DNA of 6,564 bases from positions 1-6,564 of the forward strand of contig JAITED010000108.1 in NCBI GenBank assembly GCA_031282235.1, read 5' to 3'. The DNA is from Propionibacteriaceae bacterium (GTDB lineage: Bacteria; Actinomycetota; Actinomycetes; Propionibacteriales; Propionibacteriaceae). Made by a program: the position numbers and the translations under genes. The notes beneath the pieces were generated by a model. That model was given only the letters and a program-made list of their open reading frames with translations, ran no database searches and was not told the origin of the DNA. Below are positions 1-5,447 of the stretch, piece by piece. The first letter of the stretch is position 1. Each line of letters starts with the position of its first letter.

Positions 1-3
1 AGT

Positions 4-954
4 TTACAGTGAGTACGACTGCCCACTCCGACGCTGGCGCGGTGGTCGGTAGTAGTGCTCTATAGCATCAATCCACGATTGCGCAATCGTGATAGCTTCC
101 TCCAACGTATAGTCCATACCAACAGATTCCGCTAAAGCCGGATACGCCCGTTCCCAAGCGGCATTAGCAACAAACGTAGGTGGCCAAAATCGTGGCGTAA
201 CCCCCAAAGCTTTGGCTTCCTCGGCGCGGGCATTAAACACATCAACACAAGCATCCCTAAGCGTTGCTGGGGTGGGGTTATCTGCGTAAAGATTTTCTTT
301 AATGAGCACCAAATCAATCACATCCCGCACCCGGTCGTTGACCATATCAGGCGGGATATTCGGGTCGGTAGCGGCGTGTGACTTCTGCGCAATCTGATAA
401 TCCATAGCAATACCCACAATTTCATCCGGCGATTTCACACCGAAGAATTCCACCGGCGGCGCAGGCACTGGCTCGCTCATAGAACCAATCCGTCCCTCCG
501 GAAATGAGACTTCAACCCGAATACTCCGCCACGTTTTACCGCGCACAATCAGCTTCACATCAAACCGATAAGGCTTTACAAGCCGCGGAGCATTTACTAT
601 CCGCTCAAACTCCGTGCGCTCAAACATGAAAGGCTCCCACGGGTCAGCCAATATCGCATCAACAGCCCGCTCAAGCTCCGCTGCACCGCCACGAAAAAGG
701 GTATCTACATCCTTAGTCGCTCGAGCTTTAAGACCGAGCCGCAACTCTAAATACAAACCTCCTTTCACCAAAAACAGTGGTTGCTGGTCAGAATCAAAAG
801 CGCGCTGCAGCGCAGCAATTACGACACTGGAAGCGAGCATCCAGCCGATACGCTTACTAACACCTCCCGTCAAGTGCTCAGCATCGCGCACCCACTGGTC
901 GAGCAGCCGTGCGCTAGGTTGAGGGCGCTCCTCACCGGGCAACTCGTACATCAT
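4..954 (-). CDS. AbiEii-family nucleotidyltransferase toxin (type IV toxin-antitoxin)
   Basis: A complete 316-residue protein of the AbiEii/DUF1814 nucleotidyltransferase family, the toxin of AbiE-type systems. Characterised relatives (MenT toxins) add nucleotides to tRNA 3' ends and stop translation; the target here is unknown. The polymerase-beta-like signature is intact: GG at residues 65-66, R72, then RATKDVD at 78-84 with the two metal-binding aspartates D82 and D84. VEVSF (147-151) fits the next strand motif, the lysine in QIAQK (191) fits motif III, and RVRDVIDL (208-215) fits motif IV, so the toxin looks catalytically competent. The ATG at 954 overlaps the antitoxin stop by 4 nt (ATGA), with AGGAG at 967-963 eight bases upstream; a second ATG follows directly. 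The gene is co-transcribed and translationally coupled with the antitoxin gene. It appears less GC-rich than the desulfurase and mnmA next to it, which suggests horizontal gain. The family is secure; activity is inferred. Confidence 0.9.
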   Translation of the reverse strand: MMYELPGEERPQPSARLLDQWVRDAEHLTGGVSKRIGWMLASSVVIAALQRAFDSDQQPLFLVKGGLYLELRLGLKARATKDVDTLFRGGAAELERAVDAILADPWEPFMFERTEFERIVNAPRLVKPYRFDVKLIVRGKTWRSIRVEVSFPEGRIGSMSEPVPAPPVEFFGVKSPDEIVGIAMDYQIAQKSHAATDPNIPPDMVNDRVRDVIDLVLIKENLYADNPTPATLRDACVDVFNARAEEAKALGVTPRFWPPTFVANAAWERAYPALAESVGMDYTLEEAITIAQSWIDAIEHYYRPPRQRRSGQSYSL

Positions 955-1511
955 GAATAACGCTCCTGTAATGCTTTACGTTGCCGCGCCGCCGTAGCTT
1001 CGTTAATCAAGCCTCGCGCCACTGCCTTATCAATGGCCTGTTGCAGCAAATCGGGACGGGGCAACGAAACTATTGACTGGTCAATGGCCGTTTCTGCCGT
1101 AACGCACGGAATCTGTTCCCACCAGCCCCGCTGCTCCGGTGCAAGGTTTTCATAATGCACTACAAACACCCCTGGCATCTCTTTACGCCGAATCAGATTC
1201 TTCCGTTTTGGCACACTCACGTGTATAACATTAGGGTTCACGTCTGACAATTCCCGTACATCCAGCGCAGTTTCATGGCTCAGCACTGCCAAAGGGTCTC
1301 GCGCCCACAGCACTGCCTCCATGAACTGGTCATTGGTGCTAACCGGAAACTCTGGAAACCGATAAACCCCCTGAAACACCCGAACCAACTTGCGCCGACT
1401 AGCCAACTTACGTAACTCCCCCGGCGACACCCCAAACCGAACCGTATCAAAAGTGGTGACGTACCCGTACTGGTCAAGAGCTATCTCCCACAAGTTCTCC
1501 CGAATACTCAT
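951..1511 (-). CDS. AbiEi-like antitoxin / transcriptional autorepressor
   Basis: A 186-residue protein of the AbiEi antitoxin family, which both neutralises the AbiEii toxin and represses its own operon. Residues about 10-52 form the N-terminal winged helix-turn-helix (YGYVTTFDTVRFGVSPGEL, then LVRVFQGVYR). The C-terminal part has the family pattern of LSHETALDVRELSDVNP (77-93) followed by VSVPKRKN. I chose the ATG at 1511 because the protein then begins just before the winged helix. Longer in-frame starts exist (ATG 1559, GTG 1571), but they would put a 34-bp palindrome, the likely operator, inside the coding region. There is no clear Shine-Dalgarno before 1511; TACTGT at 1524-1519 could be a -10 placing the transcript start almost at the ATG, so the mRNA may be leaderless. 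It is first in the operon and overlaps the toxin gene by 4 nt. Family assignment is good; the start is probable rather than certain. Confidence 0.82.
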   Translation of the reverse strand: MSIRENLWEIALDQYGYVTTFDTVRFGVSPGELRKLASRRKLVRVFQGVYRFPEFPVSTNDQFMEAVLWARDPLAVLSHETALDVRELSDVNPNVIHVSVPKRKNLIRRKEMPGVFVVHYENLAPEQRGWWEQIPCVTAETAIDQSIVSLPRPDLLQQAIDKAVARGLINEATAARQRKALQERYS

Positions 1512-1512
1512 A

Positions 1513-1546
1513 CTCAAAACAGTACCATAATCGGTACGCTTTTGAG
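1513..1546. promoter_or_regulatory. 34-bp interrupted palindrome, probable AbiEi operator
   Basis: The outer arms CTCAAAA (1513-1519) and TTTTGAG (1540-1546) and the inner arms GTACC (1522-1526) and GGTAC (1533-1537) share one centre, giving 12 of 14 possible pairs, broken only by 2 nt on each side. The site ends one base before the chosen antitoxin ATG and covers the plausible -10 elements on the minus strand (TATGGT 1529-1524 or TACTGT 1524-1519). AbiEi proteins are known to bind inverted repeats in their own promoter, so an autoregulatory operator is the natural reading. The arms could also form an RNA hairpin if transcription starts further upstream. Confidence 0.7.
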
Positions 1547-1589
1547 CCGGGAACTCCATAACCCGCCACACAATGGACTCCGCTGATGA

Positions 1590-1612
1590 GGGGAGGGGTG
1601 GGGTGGCGTGGG
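1590..1612 (+). promoter_or_regulatory. G-rich run with G-quadruplex potential over the desulfurase RBS
   Basis: Four G-runs lie on the coding strand: GGGG 1590-1593, GGGG 1595-1598, GGGG 1600-1603 and GGG 1610-1612, separated by loops of 1, 1 and 6 nt. This satisfies the usual G3+N1-7 quadruplex rule. The last run is part of the Shine-Dalgarno GGGAG (1610-1614), nine bases before the GTG start. If the transcript includes this stretch, folding would hide the ribosome binding site. The pattern is seen; folding and any regulatory effect are inferred. It could alternatively be one member of the degenerate G-rich repeat found again before mnmA. Confidence 0.45.
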
Positions 1613-1623
1613 AGAATCTATAG

Positions 1624-2787
1624 GTGCGGATTTATCTTGACCATGCGGCTACTACGCCGTTGTTGCCGGGGGCTGGTGAGGCTTGGCAGGTGGCAGCGCG
1701 CACGGTGGGGAACGCTTCGGCTACGCATAGTTGGGGGCGGGAGGCGCGCCGTATCACGGAGGAGTCGCGGGAGCGTATCGCGGCAGCGTTGGGGGCGCAC
1801 TCCGGCGAAGTGGTGTTCACCTCTGGGGCGACCGAGGCCGACAATCTGGCGGTGTTGGGCATGGCCGAGGCACGCAGACAAGCCGACCCGCAGCTTAATC
1901 GGGTGTTGATAAGCGCTGTTGAACACCCGGCGGTGCGGTTGGGAGCCGCCGAGTTGGCTGCTCGCGGCTTCGAGGTGACGGAACTGCCGGTGGATAGCCA
2001 AGGGTTGCTGCGGTTGGGGGTGCTCTCTGATGCGCTGCGGCGCAACCCGAAAGGGATAGCGCTGTTGAGTTGCTTGTGGGTGAACAACGAGATGGGGGCG
2101 ATAGCGCCGATACCCGAGATAGCGGCGCTGGCTGACTCATACGGAATCCCGCTGCACAGTGATGCGGTGCAGGCAGTGGGGCTTCCGTCCATCACGTTTG
2201 CTGCCGCCACCCTGCCCGGGCTGAGCGGCTTAAGCATCTCTGCTCACAAAATCGGCGGGCCGATGGGGATTGGGGCGCTGCTTATACGGCGGGATGCCCC
2301 CATAGTGCCGCTTACATACGGCGGCGGGCAGGAACGCCGTATCCGCTCCGGCACCGTTCCGGTAGCGCTCATCGCCGCTTTCGCCGCCGCATTGGACGAG
2401 GTAGTGCTAAAACGTGAACTCCAATACGAGTCGCTGCGGCAACTACGCAATACGCTCTCTGACGGCCTGACGGCGCTGGGAGCCAACGTTATCGGCCCGG
2501 CGCACCCGAACCATCAAGCCCCCCACATCCTCTACGCCATCTTCCCCGGCGTATCCGCTGAGACGCTGCTGATGCTGTTAGACCAAGCCGGAATCGCCGC
2601 TTCTGCTGGTTCCGCGTGCAGCGCCGGGGTGATACAACCCAGCGAAACGCTGTTGGCTATGGGTTATACCCCCCAAGATGCGCTCTCCGGGGTACGCTTC
2701 AGCCTAGGTTGGACAAACACCCCCACAGATATAACCACTTTGCTACAACTCCTCCCCGACCTCTTAACCCGAGCGAGTTCCGTATGA
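1624..2787 (+). CDS. Cysteine desulfurase (NifS/IscS family)
   Basis: A 387-residue PLP-dependent class V aminotransferase that removes sulfur from cysteine as an enzyme-bound persulfide, giving alanine. The family hallmarks are all visible: YLDHAATTP (4-12), SGATEADN (67-74), EHP with H101 that stacks on PLP, HSDAVQA with D180 and Q183, the PLP lysine K209 in SAHK, GGGQE (233-237), and the persulfide cysteine C332 in SAGSACSAG. The length is normal for the family. Translation starts at GTG 1624, with GGGAG at 1610-1614 nine bases upstream. It is followed on the same strand by mnmA, the usual sulfur acceptor in tRNA 2-thiolation, so it probably feeds that enzyme and possibly also Fe-S cluster or thiamine synthesis. 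No Fe-S scaffold gene lies nearby. It is divergent from the AbiE operon, and a G-rich potential quadruplex covers its ribosome binding site. Confidence 0.95.
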   Translation: MRIYLDHAATTPLLPGAGEAWQVAARTVGNASATHSWGREARRITEESRERIAAALGAHSGEVVFTSGATEADNLAVLGMAEARRQADPQLNRVLISAVEHPAVRLGAAELAARGFEVTELPVDSQGLLRLGVLSDALRRNPKGIALLSCLWVNNEMGAIAPIPEIAALADSYGIPLHSDAVQAVGLPSITFAAATLPGLSGLSISAHKIGGPMGIGALLIRRDAPIVPLTYGGGQERRIRSGTVPVALIAAFAAALDEVVLKRELQYESLRQLRNTLSDGLTALGANVIGPAHPNHQAPHILYAIFPGVSAETLLMLLDQAGIAASAGSACSAGVIQPSETLLAMGYTPQDALSGVRFSLGWTNTPTDITTLLQLLPDLLTRASSV

Positions 2788-2856
2788 TGTGCCTAACCAC
2801 CACTAAAGAGTACCTATCCCCTGCTCTCCCAGCTTTATCCCTCCTCCTGTTTTCCC

Positions 2857-2893
2857 CCTCCTTAAAAGTGGGGGTTGATGAGGTGAGTGGGAG
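2857..2893 (+). repeat. Imperfect direct repeat, copy A
   Basis: A 37-bp unit that begins CCTCCT, contains TTGATGAGG and ends GTGGGAG. Aligned without gaps to copy B at 2925-2961 it shows 29 identities, and the repeat period is 68 bp. A shorter related stretch (TGATGAGGGGAG, 1584-1595) occurs before the desulfurase gene, so this may be a dispersed element of the genome. Confidence 0.6.
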
Positions 2894-2914
2894 CGGATGC
2901 TCTCATCACCCCAC
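2868..2914. repeat. 13-bp stem-loop between desulfurase and mnmA
   Basis: The left arm GTGGGGGTTGATGAG (2868-2882) pairs with the right arm CTCATCACCCCAC (2902-2914) in 13 Watson-Crick pairs, with a 2-nt bulge (GT, 2874-2875) and a 19-nt loop. No T-tract follows on either strand, which argues against intrinsic termination. It could stabilise or process the desulfurase-mnmA transcript, or be the core of a small repeat element. Confidence 0.55.
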
Positions 2915-2924
2915 CCACTCCCTA

Positions 2925-2961
2925 CCTCCTAACGAGTTGAGGTTGGTGAGGGGAGTTGGAG
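2925..2961 (+). repeat. Imperfect direct repeat, copy B
   Basis: The second copy of the 37-bp unit, beginning CCTCCTAACG and ending GTTGGAG, with 29 of 37 bases identical to copy A. It lies 51 bp upstream of the mnmA start. The mismatches are spread along the unit, which suggests an old duplication. Confidence 0.6.
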
Positions 2962-3012
2962 TTATGCTTCCTCCCTCTCCCCCCTCTCCTGCCCACGACA
3001 AAGGGGTGCGGC

Positions 3013-4110
3013 ATGGCTAGGCTGATTGCGGCGCTCTCGGGGGGTGTGGATTCGGCGGTGGCGGCGGCGCGAATGGTGGACGCGGGGCATGAGGTGACTG
3101 CGGTGCATCTGGCGCTGGCGCGTAATCCGCTGCTGCATCGGGCGGGGTCACGGGGGTGCTGTTCGTTGGAGGACGCGCACGACGCGAAGCGGGTGGCCGA
3201 CAAGCTCGGCATCCCTTTCTACATCTGGGACTTCTCGGAGCAGTTTCAGCACGCGGTGGTGGACGACTTTGTGGCCGAATACGCCGCGGGGCGCACCCCC
3301 AACCCTTGCTTGCGGTGCAACGAACGTATCAAGTTCGCGGCGATGTTGGAGCGAGCGGTGGCGTTGGGGTTCGATGGCCTAATCACTGGGCATTACGCCC
3401 AGTTGGAGCAGGATTTGGATGGCTCGGTGGCGTTGTATCGCGCCACAGATGGCATCAAAGACCAAAGCTACGTGTTGGGTGTGATGACCACCGCCCAGTT
3501 GCAGCGCTCCTACTTTCCGTTGGGTGGCTCACACAAACCTGAGGTACGCGCAGAAGCGGCTAGGCGCGGGCTGCTGGTGGCAGATAAGCCAGATTCGTAT
3601 GACATCTGTTTCATCTCCGACGGTGACACTGCCGGTTGGCTAGCGGGTTTTTTGGGTTCGCGCCCCGGCGACATCGTGGACGAAACGGGGCAGGTGTTGG
3701 GGCATCACGACGGTAGCTACCGTTTCACTATCGGGCAGCGTAAAGGTTTGGCGCTTAACCGCCCCGCCCCAGATGGCCAGCCGCGCTATGTGGTCGGCAT
3801 TGACGCGGCCGCCCGCAAAGTCATTGTCGCTGGCCGCGAGCATTTGGCGGTGCAGACGCTGTACTGCGGCGAACCCATCTGGTGCAGCCCAGCCCAATAC
3901 GGGTCGTGGGAGGGTGCTGTGCAGGTGCGCGCCCACGCGCCAGAGATTCCCGCCACCTTGACCGCTACCCCCGATGCTGTGGTAGTCGAACTGCACTCCC
4001 CCGTATTGGGTGTTGCCCCCGGCCAAAGTGCCGTCTTTTATCAAGGACGGCGCGTAATCGGTTCCGCCACCATCATCGGCACCACTCCCGCCAAACCAGC
4101 ATCCGTATAG
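3013..4110 (+). CDS. mnmA: tRNA-uridine 2-sulfurtransferase MnmA
   Basis: A 365-residue enzyme that thiolates C2 of the wobble uridine (U34) in the tRNAs for Lys, Glu and Gln, using ATP to adenylate the uridine and a protein persulfide as sulfur donor. Visible motifs are the PP-loop SGGVDS (9-14), TPNPCLRCN (95-103) with the nucleophilic C99, KDQSYVL (149-155), the second catalytic cysteine C199 in SYDICFI (195-201), and FTIGQRKGL (238-246) opening the central domain. A C-terminal beta-barrel follows, ending GRRVIGSATI. The length is normal. The ATG at 3013 is chosen because AAAGGGG (3000-3006) is six bases upstream and the PP-loop then sits at the family's usual position; a longer in-frame extension to 2956 is proline-rich and not family-like. 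It lies downstream of a cysteine desulfurase on the same strand, its likely sulfur donor. Confidence 0.96.
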   Translation: MARLIAALSGGVDSAVAAARMVDAGHEVTAVHLALARNPLLHRAGSRGCCSLEDAHDAKRVADKLGIPFYIWDFSEQFQHAVVDDFVAEYAAGRTPNPCLRCNERIKFAAMLERAVALGFDGLITGHYAQLEQDLDGSVALYRATDGIKDQSYVLGVMTTAQLQRSYFPLGGSHKPEVRAEAARRGLLVADKPDSYDICFISDGDTAGWLAGFLGSRPGDIVDETGQVLGHHDGSYRFTIGQRKGLALNRPAPDGQPRYVVGIDAAARKVIVAGREHLAVQTLYCGEPIWCSPAQYGSWEGAVQVRAHAPEIPATLTATPDAVVVELHSPVLGVAPGQSAVFYQGRRVIGSATIIGTTPAKPASV

Positions 4111-4142
4111 GCTCTCACAAAATACGTACTCAGCGAGCCAAG

Positions 4143-4172
4143 TAGGCACCCAAGCCTCATCTCGGGTATGCT
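4143..4172 (+). promoter_or_regulatory. Weak candidate promoter of tRNA-Pro
   Basis: TAGGCA (4143-4148, 4 of 6 to TTGACA) and TATGCT (4167-4172, 4 of 6 to TATAAT) are 18 bp apart, and the mature tRNA 5' end lies 13 bases after the -10. The position is right for a tRNA promoter but the match is modest. The tRNA could also be read through from mnmA, which ends 75 bp upstream. Confidence 0.3.
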
Positions 4173-4185
4173 CGTAGCGCAGTTT

Positions 4186-4260
<75 letters not shown>

Positions 4261-4276
4261 AACTGCGATGCTAGTC

Positions 4277-4291
4277 AGAGCGATTTGCTCT
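4277..4291 (+). terminator. Possible weak terminator after tRNA-Pro
   Basis: AGAGC (4277-4281) pairs with GCTCT (4287-4291) around a 5-nt loop, 17 bases after the tRNA, followed by CAAAATATTTTC rather than a clean T-run. The stem is short and the tail poor, so termination here is only possible. Confidence 0.3.
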
Positions 4292-4309
4292 CAAAATATT
4301 TTCAGTTTT

Positions 4310-4330
4310 GGGGGTAATTGGGGGGTAACT
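4310..4330 (+). repeat. Two tandem GGGGGTAAYT units next to tRNA-Pro
   Basis: GGGGGTAATT (4310-4319) and GGGGGTAACT (4321-4330) are repeated in tandem with an 11-bp period, close to one helical turn, about 50 bp beyond the tRNA 3' end. Short direct repeats near an attachment site can be arm-type binding sites of a tyrosine integrase, but no integrase is visible here, so that is conjecture. Confidence 0.45.
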
Positions 4331-4448
4331 CAATCCGCTACAGGCTCTCACAGGGCGGTACAGGCACTATCGGCCAAAAACTGGCACGCCTGAAAATCGG
4401 CCACCTACGCGCCTTAATTGGTGCCACGGACACTGCTATTGTACTCGC

Positions 4449-4468
4449 TCGGCCTTAATGCCGGCCGA
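4449..4468 (-). terminator. Hairpin downstream of the lipoprotein gene
   Basis: TCGGCC (4449-4454) pairs with GGCCGA (4463-4468) around an 8-nt loop, 25 bases past the lipoprotein stop on the minus strand. No U-tract follows, so if it ends transcription it is a weak or factor-dependent site. Confidence 0.35.
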
Positions 4469-4493
4469 CCAGTTAATACTAATATTGCTGGGA

Positions 4494-4928
4494 TTATTTA
4501 GGGTCGCAAGTCGGCGTCACATCAGTAAAAATGGAGACACACTGCGCCATGCAGAGCTTTTGCATCCCACGTAAAGCGGCGGTCTCTCGCAATAGCGCTT
4601 CTGCCGCGTCTCTGGTGCCTATTTTTGACGCCCAATCCACCCACGCATACCCCAGCTCCCTCGCGGCATCCGTCAGGGGTTGCGGGGCATCGGGATAGCG
4701 AGCAACGATATCAACAAGGGACGCCGCCCCCGTGACAAACTCGTCAGCTTTGCTCCCCGGGATACCGGGGATATCCATAGCCACAAAGTCGATGCAGAGC
4801 GAGGTGCCAGCGGGGAGCTGCGGTGTAATGGCCGTCTGGGATGGGGGGGAATCTATGTCGTCGGACTCACTGCACCCAGCGGCCAATAGCATGATAACAG
4901 TAACCGCGAATACAAATGCGTGTTTCAT
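4494..4928 (-). CDS. Small secreted lipoprotein of unknown function
   Basis: A 144-residue protein with a clear lipoprotein signal: a Lys-His N-terminus, a hydrophobic core (about 4-17) and the lipobox LAAGC with the lipidation cysteine C19. Ser/Asp/Pro-rich linker residues follow (20-40). The mature domain (about 42-144) has four more cysteines (C45, C126, C130, C141), enough for two disulfides, and amphipathic helices around 84-125. It should be anchored to the outer face of the membrane. I do not recognise the family. G-rich GGAGGGGG (4949-4942) is about 13 bases upstream of the ATG, a long spacing. Lipoproteins encoded beside a lysogeny-type repressor are sometimes superinfection-exclusion factors, but that is only a contextual guess. 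A LexA-like palindrome lies 90 bp upstream, and a terminator insulates the gene from the HTH gene, so it forms its own transcription unit. Confidence 0.85.
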   Translation of the reverse strand: MKHAFVFAVTVIMLLAAGCSESDDIDSPPSQTAITPQLPAGTSLCIDFVAMDIPGIPGSKADEFVTGAASLVDIVARYPDAPQPLTDAARELGYAWVDWASKIGTRDAAEALLRETAALRGMQKLCMAQCVSIFTDVTPTCDPK

Positions 4929-4993
4929 GCGCGCTAGCCTACCCCCTCCGACTCCCCCGCGCTAGATGCCGGTTTTGCGCCGGACAAACAGCC

Positions 4994-4999
4994 GTATTA
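4994..4999 (-). promoter_or_regulatory. Candidate -10 of the lipoprotein promoter
   Basis: TAATAC reads on the minus strand about 65 bases before the lipoprotein ATG. Seventeen bases further upstream the -35 position (5017-5022, GTTCGG) is a poor match but lies inside the LexA-like palindrome. Repressor binding there would block this promoter. Weak support. Confidence 0.3.
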
Positions 5000-5017
5000 G
5001 GCTTACGATTAATCAAC

Positions 5018-5031
5018 CGAACAGATGTTCG
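5018..5031. promoter_or_regulatory. LexA-like SOS box
   Basis: CGAACAGATGTTCG is a perfect 14-bp palindrome of the form CGAAC-N4-GTTCG, the LexA-binding consensus shared by Actinomycetota and Bacillota. It is 90 bp upstream of the leftward lipoprotein gene and lies to the left of the terminator of the HTH gene, so the lipoprotein is the only nearby gene it could sensibly control. The match is seen directly; LexA binding and DNA-damage induction are inferred. Confidence 0.7.
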
Positions 5032-5049
5032 ACCCCCATACATAAAAAC

Positions 5050-5087
5050 GGGGCGGCGGCTCATCTTGATAGGAGCGCCGCCGCCCC
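5050..5087 (-). terminator. Strong intrinsic terminator of the leftward HTH gene
   Basis: GGGGCGGCGGC (5050-5060) and GCCGCCGCCCC (5077-5087) form a perfect 11-bp GC stem, extended by TC/GA (5061-5062 with 5073-5074) across a bulge. On the minus strand the stem is followed by GTTTTTATG (5049-5041), a proper U-tract. It lies 23 bp past the HTH gene stop and separates that gene from the lipoprotein gene. Confidence 0.88.
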
Positions 5088-5110
5088 ACTAGTCGCACCC
5101 TAGGAGGGCG

Positions 5111-5353
5111 CTATGCAAGTTTAGCAGTTGTGCGCCTCGCTTCGGTTGCTCGGGCTATTAGGTCATCGGCGGCCAGCCCAAGCGCCTCGGCGATAGCATC
5201 CAAATCTTCGAGTGAGAGTTCGGTTTTCCCCGACAGCCGCTTCCAGAGCCAGTGGTGGGTATGCCCCACCCTAGGGGCTAGCGACCGGAGGGTCTCCCCA
5301 CTATTCTTCATTGCCGCCTCAATAAGGGCGAGCACCGCATCGTTTAGGGTCAT
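5111..5353 (-). CDS. Small XRE/Cro-type HTH regulator (probable element repressor)
   Basis: An 80-residue protein made almost entirely of one helix-turn-helix domain: TLRSLAPRVGHTHHWLWKRL (21-40) spans the two central helices, and LSLEDLDAIAEALGLAADDL (46-65) the last ones. Its C-terminal part resembles the divergently encoded HTH protein (LxDLDxxA..., then DxIAR), which suggests an ancient duplication or binding to the same operators. I chose ATG 5353. A minus-strand -10, TATCAT (5365-5360), ends six bases before it, exactly right for a leaderless transcript, and no Shine-Dalgarno is needed. Longer starts (ATG 5404, TTG 5425) run through operator DNA and lack ribosome binding sites. It has no separate cleavage or dimerisation domain, unlike lambda CI. 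The gene ends just before a strong terminator. It is the likely lysogeny-type repressor; it could instead be the Cro counterpart. Confidence 0.8.
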   Translation of the reverse strand: MTLNDAVLALIEAAMKNSGETLRSLAPRVGHTHHWLWKRLSGKTELSLEDLDAIAEALGLAADDLIARATEARRTTAKLA

Positions 5354-5359
5354 GCCCCA

Positions 5360-5365
5360 ATGATA
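5360..5365 (-). promoter_or_regulatory. -10 element of a probably leaderless repressor transcript
   Basis: TATCAT on the minus strand matches TATAAT at 5 of 6 positions and ends six bases before ATG 5353, so transcription would start at or near the A of the start codon. No good -35 is seen; the imperfect operator occupies that zone (5373-5389), which fits control by the regulator bound there. Confidence 0.55.
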
Positions 5366-5372
5366 GCGCCTT

Positions 5373-5389
5373 GACACCAAAATGGCGAC
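5373..5389. promoter_or_regulatory. Operator copy 1 (imperfect)
   Basis: GACACCAAAATGGCGAC matches the 17-bp operator in 15 of 17 bases; both changes fall in the right half-site, breaking two of the seven symmetric pairs. It lies about 20-36 bp upstream of the presumed start of the leftward HTH transcript. By analogy with lambda, the weaker site next to the repressor promoter would be filled last and turn off repressor synthesis. Confidence 0.75.
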
Positions 5390-5410
5390 ACGCCAGTGAC
5401 TCATACTAAC

Positions 5411-5439
5411 TTGACTTGACACCAAAATGGTGTCATTAT
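5411..5439 (+). promoter_or_regulatory. Rightward promoter of the HTH-led small-ORF operon
   Basis: TTGACT (5411-5416, 5 of 6 to the -35 consensus) and CATTAT (5434-5439, 4 of 6 to the -10) are separated by exactly 17 bp. Operator copy 2 fills the spacer and operator copy 3 begins where transcription would start (about 5446). An overlapping TTGACA at 5416-5421 offers an alternative -35. This arrangement predicts tight repression. Confidence 0.65.
5418..5434. promoter_or_regulatory. Operator copy 2 (perfect palindrome)
   Basis: GACACCAAAATGGTGTC has seven-base arms GACACCA/TGGTGTC around AAA with no mismatch. It lies between the -35 and -10 of the rightward promoter, so a bound regulator would exclude RNA polymerase. 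Confidence 0.88.
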
Positions 5440-5447
5440 GTATCTAC

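Larger units (their letters stand above)
2788..3012 (+). other. Non-coding, repeat-rich spacer between desulfurase and mnmA
   Basis: This 225-bp stretch has no credible gene. It is strongly strand-biased, with C-rich and then G-rich tracts, and contains a pair of imperfect direct repeats and a long stem-loop, both listed separately. There is no T-run after the stem, so it does not look like a classical intrinsic terminator. The mnmA ribosome binding site (AAAGGGG, 3000-3006) lies at its end. It may be the leader of mnmA or an inserted repeat element. Confidence 0.6.

Noticed and set aside
1512..1571. Longer antitoxin start at ATG 1559 or GTG 1571
   Set aside because: It would place the 34-bp palindrome in coding sequence, and the extra 16-20 residues precede the usual winged-helix start; it is not fully excluded.
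1618..2237. Several ORFs antisense to or out of frame with the cysteine desulfurase
   Set aside because: They are Arg/Ser/Pro-rich shadow translations of a GC-rich gene with a fully intact family signature in the chosen frame.
2956..3012. N-terminal extension of MnmA
   Set aside because: The extra 19 residues are Leu/Pro-rich and not family-like; a good RBS precedes ATG 3013.
4930..4965. CGCGCTAG direct repeat upstream of the lipoprotein gene
   Set aside because: It is only 8 bp, in GC-rich sequence, without symmetry or promoter relation.
5102..5116. AGGAGG followed by ATG on the plus strand after the terminator
   Set aside because: The reading frame is ATG-CAA-GTT-TAG, three codons, so it is not a gene.
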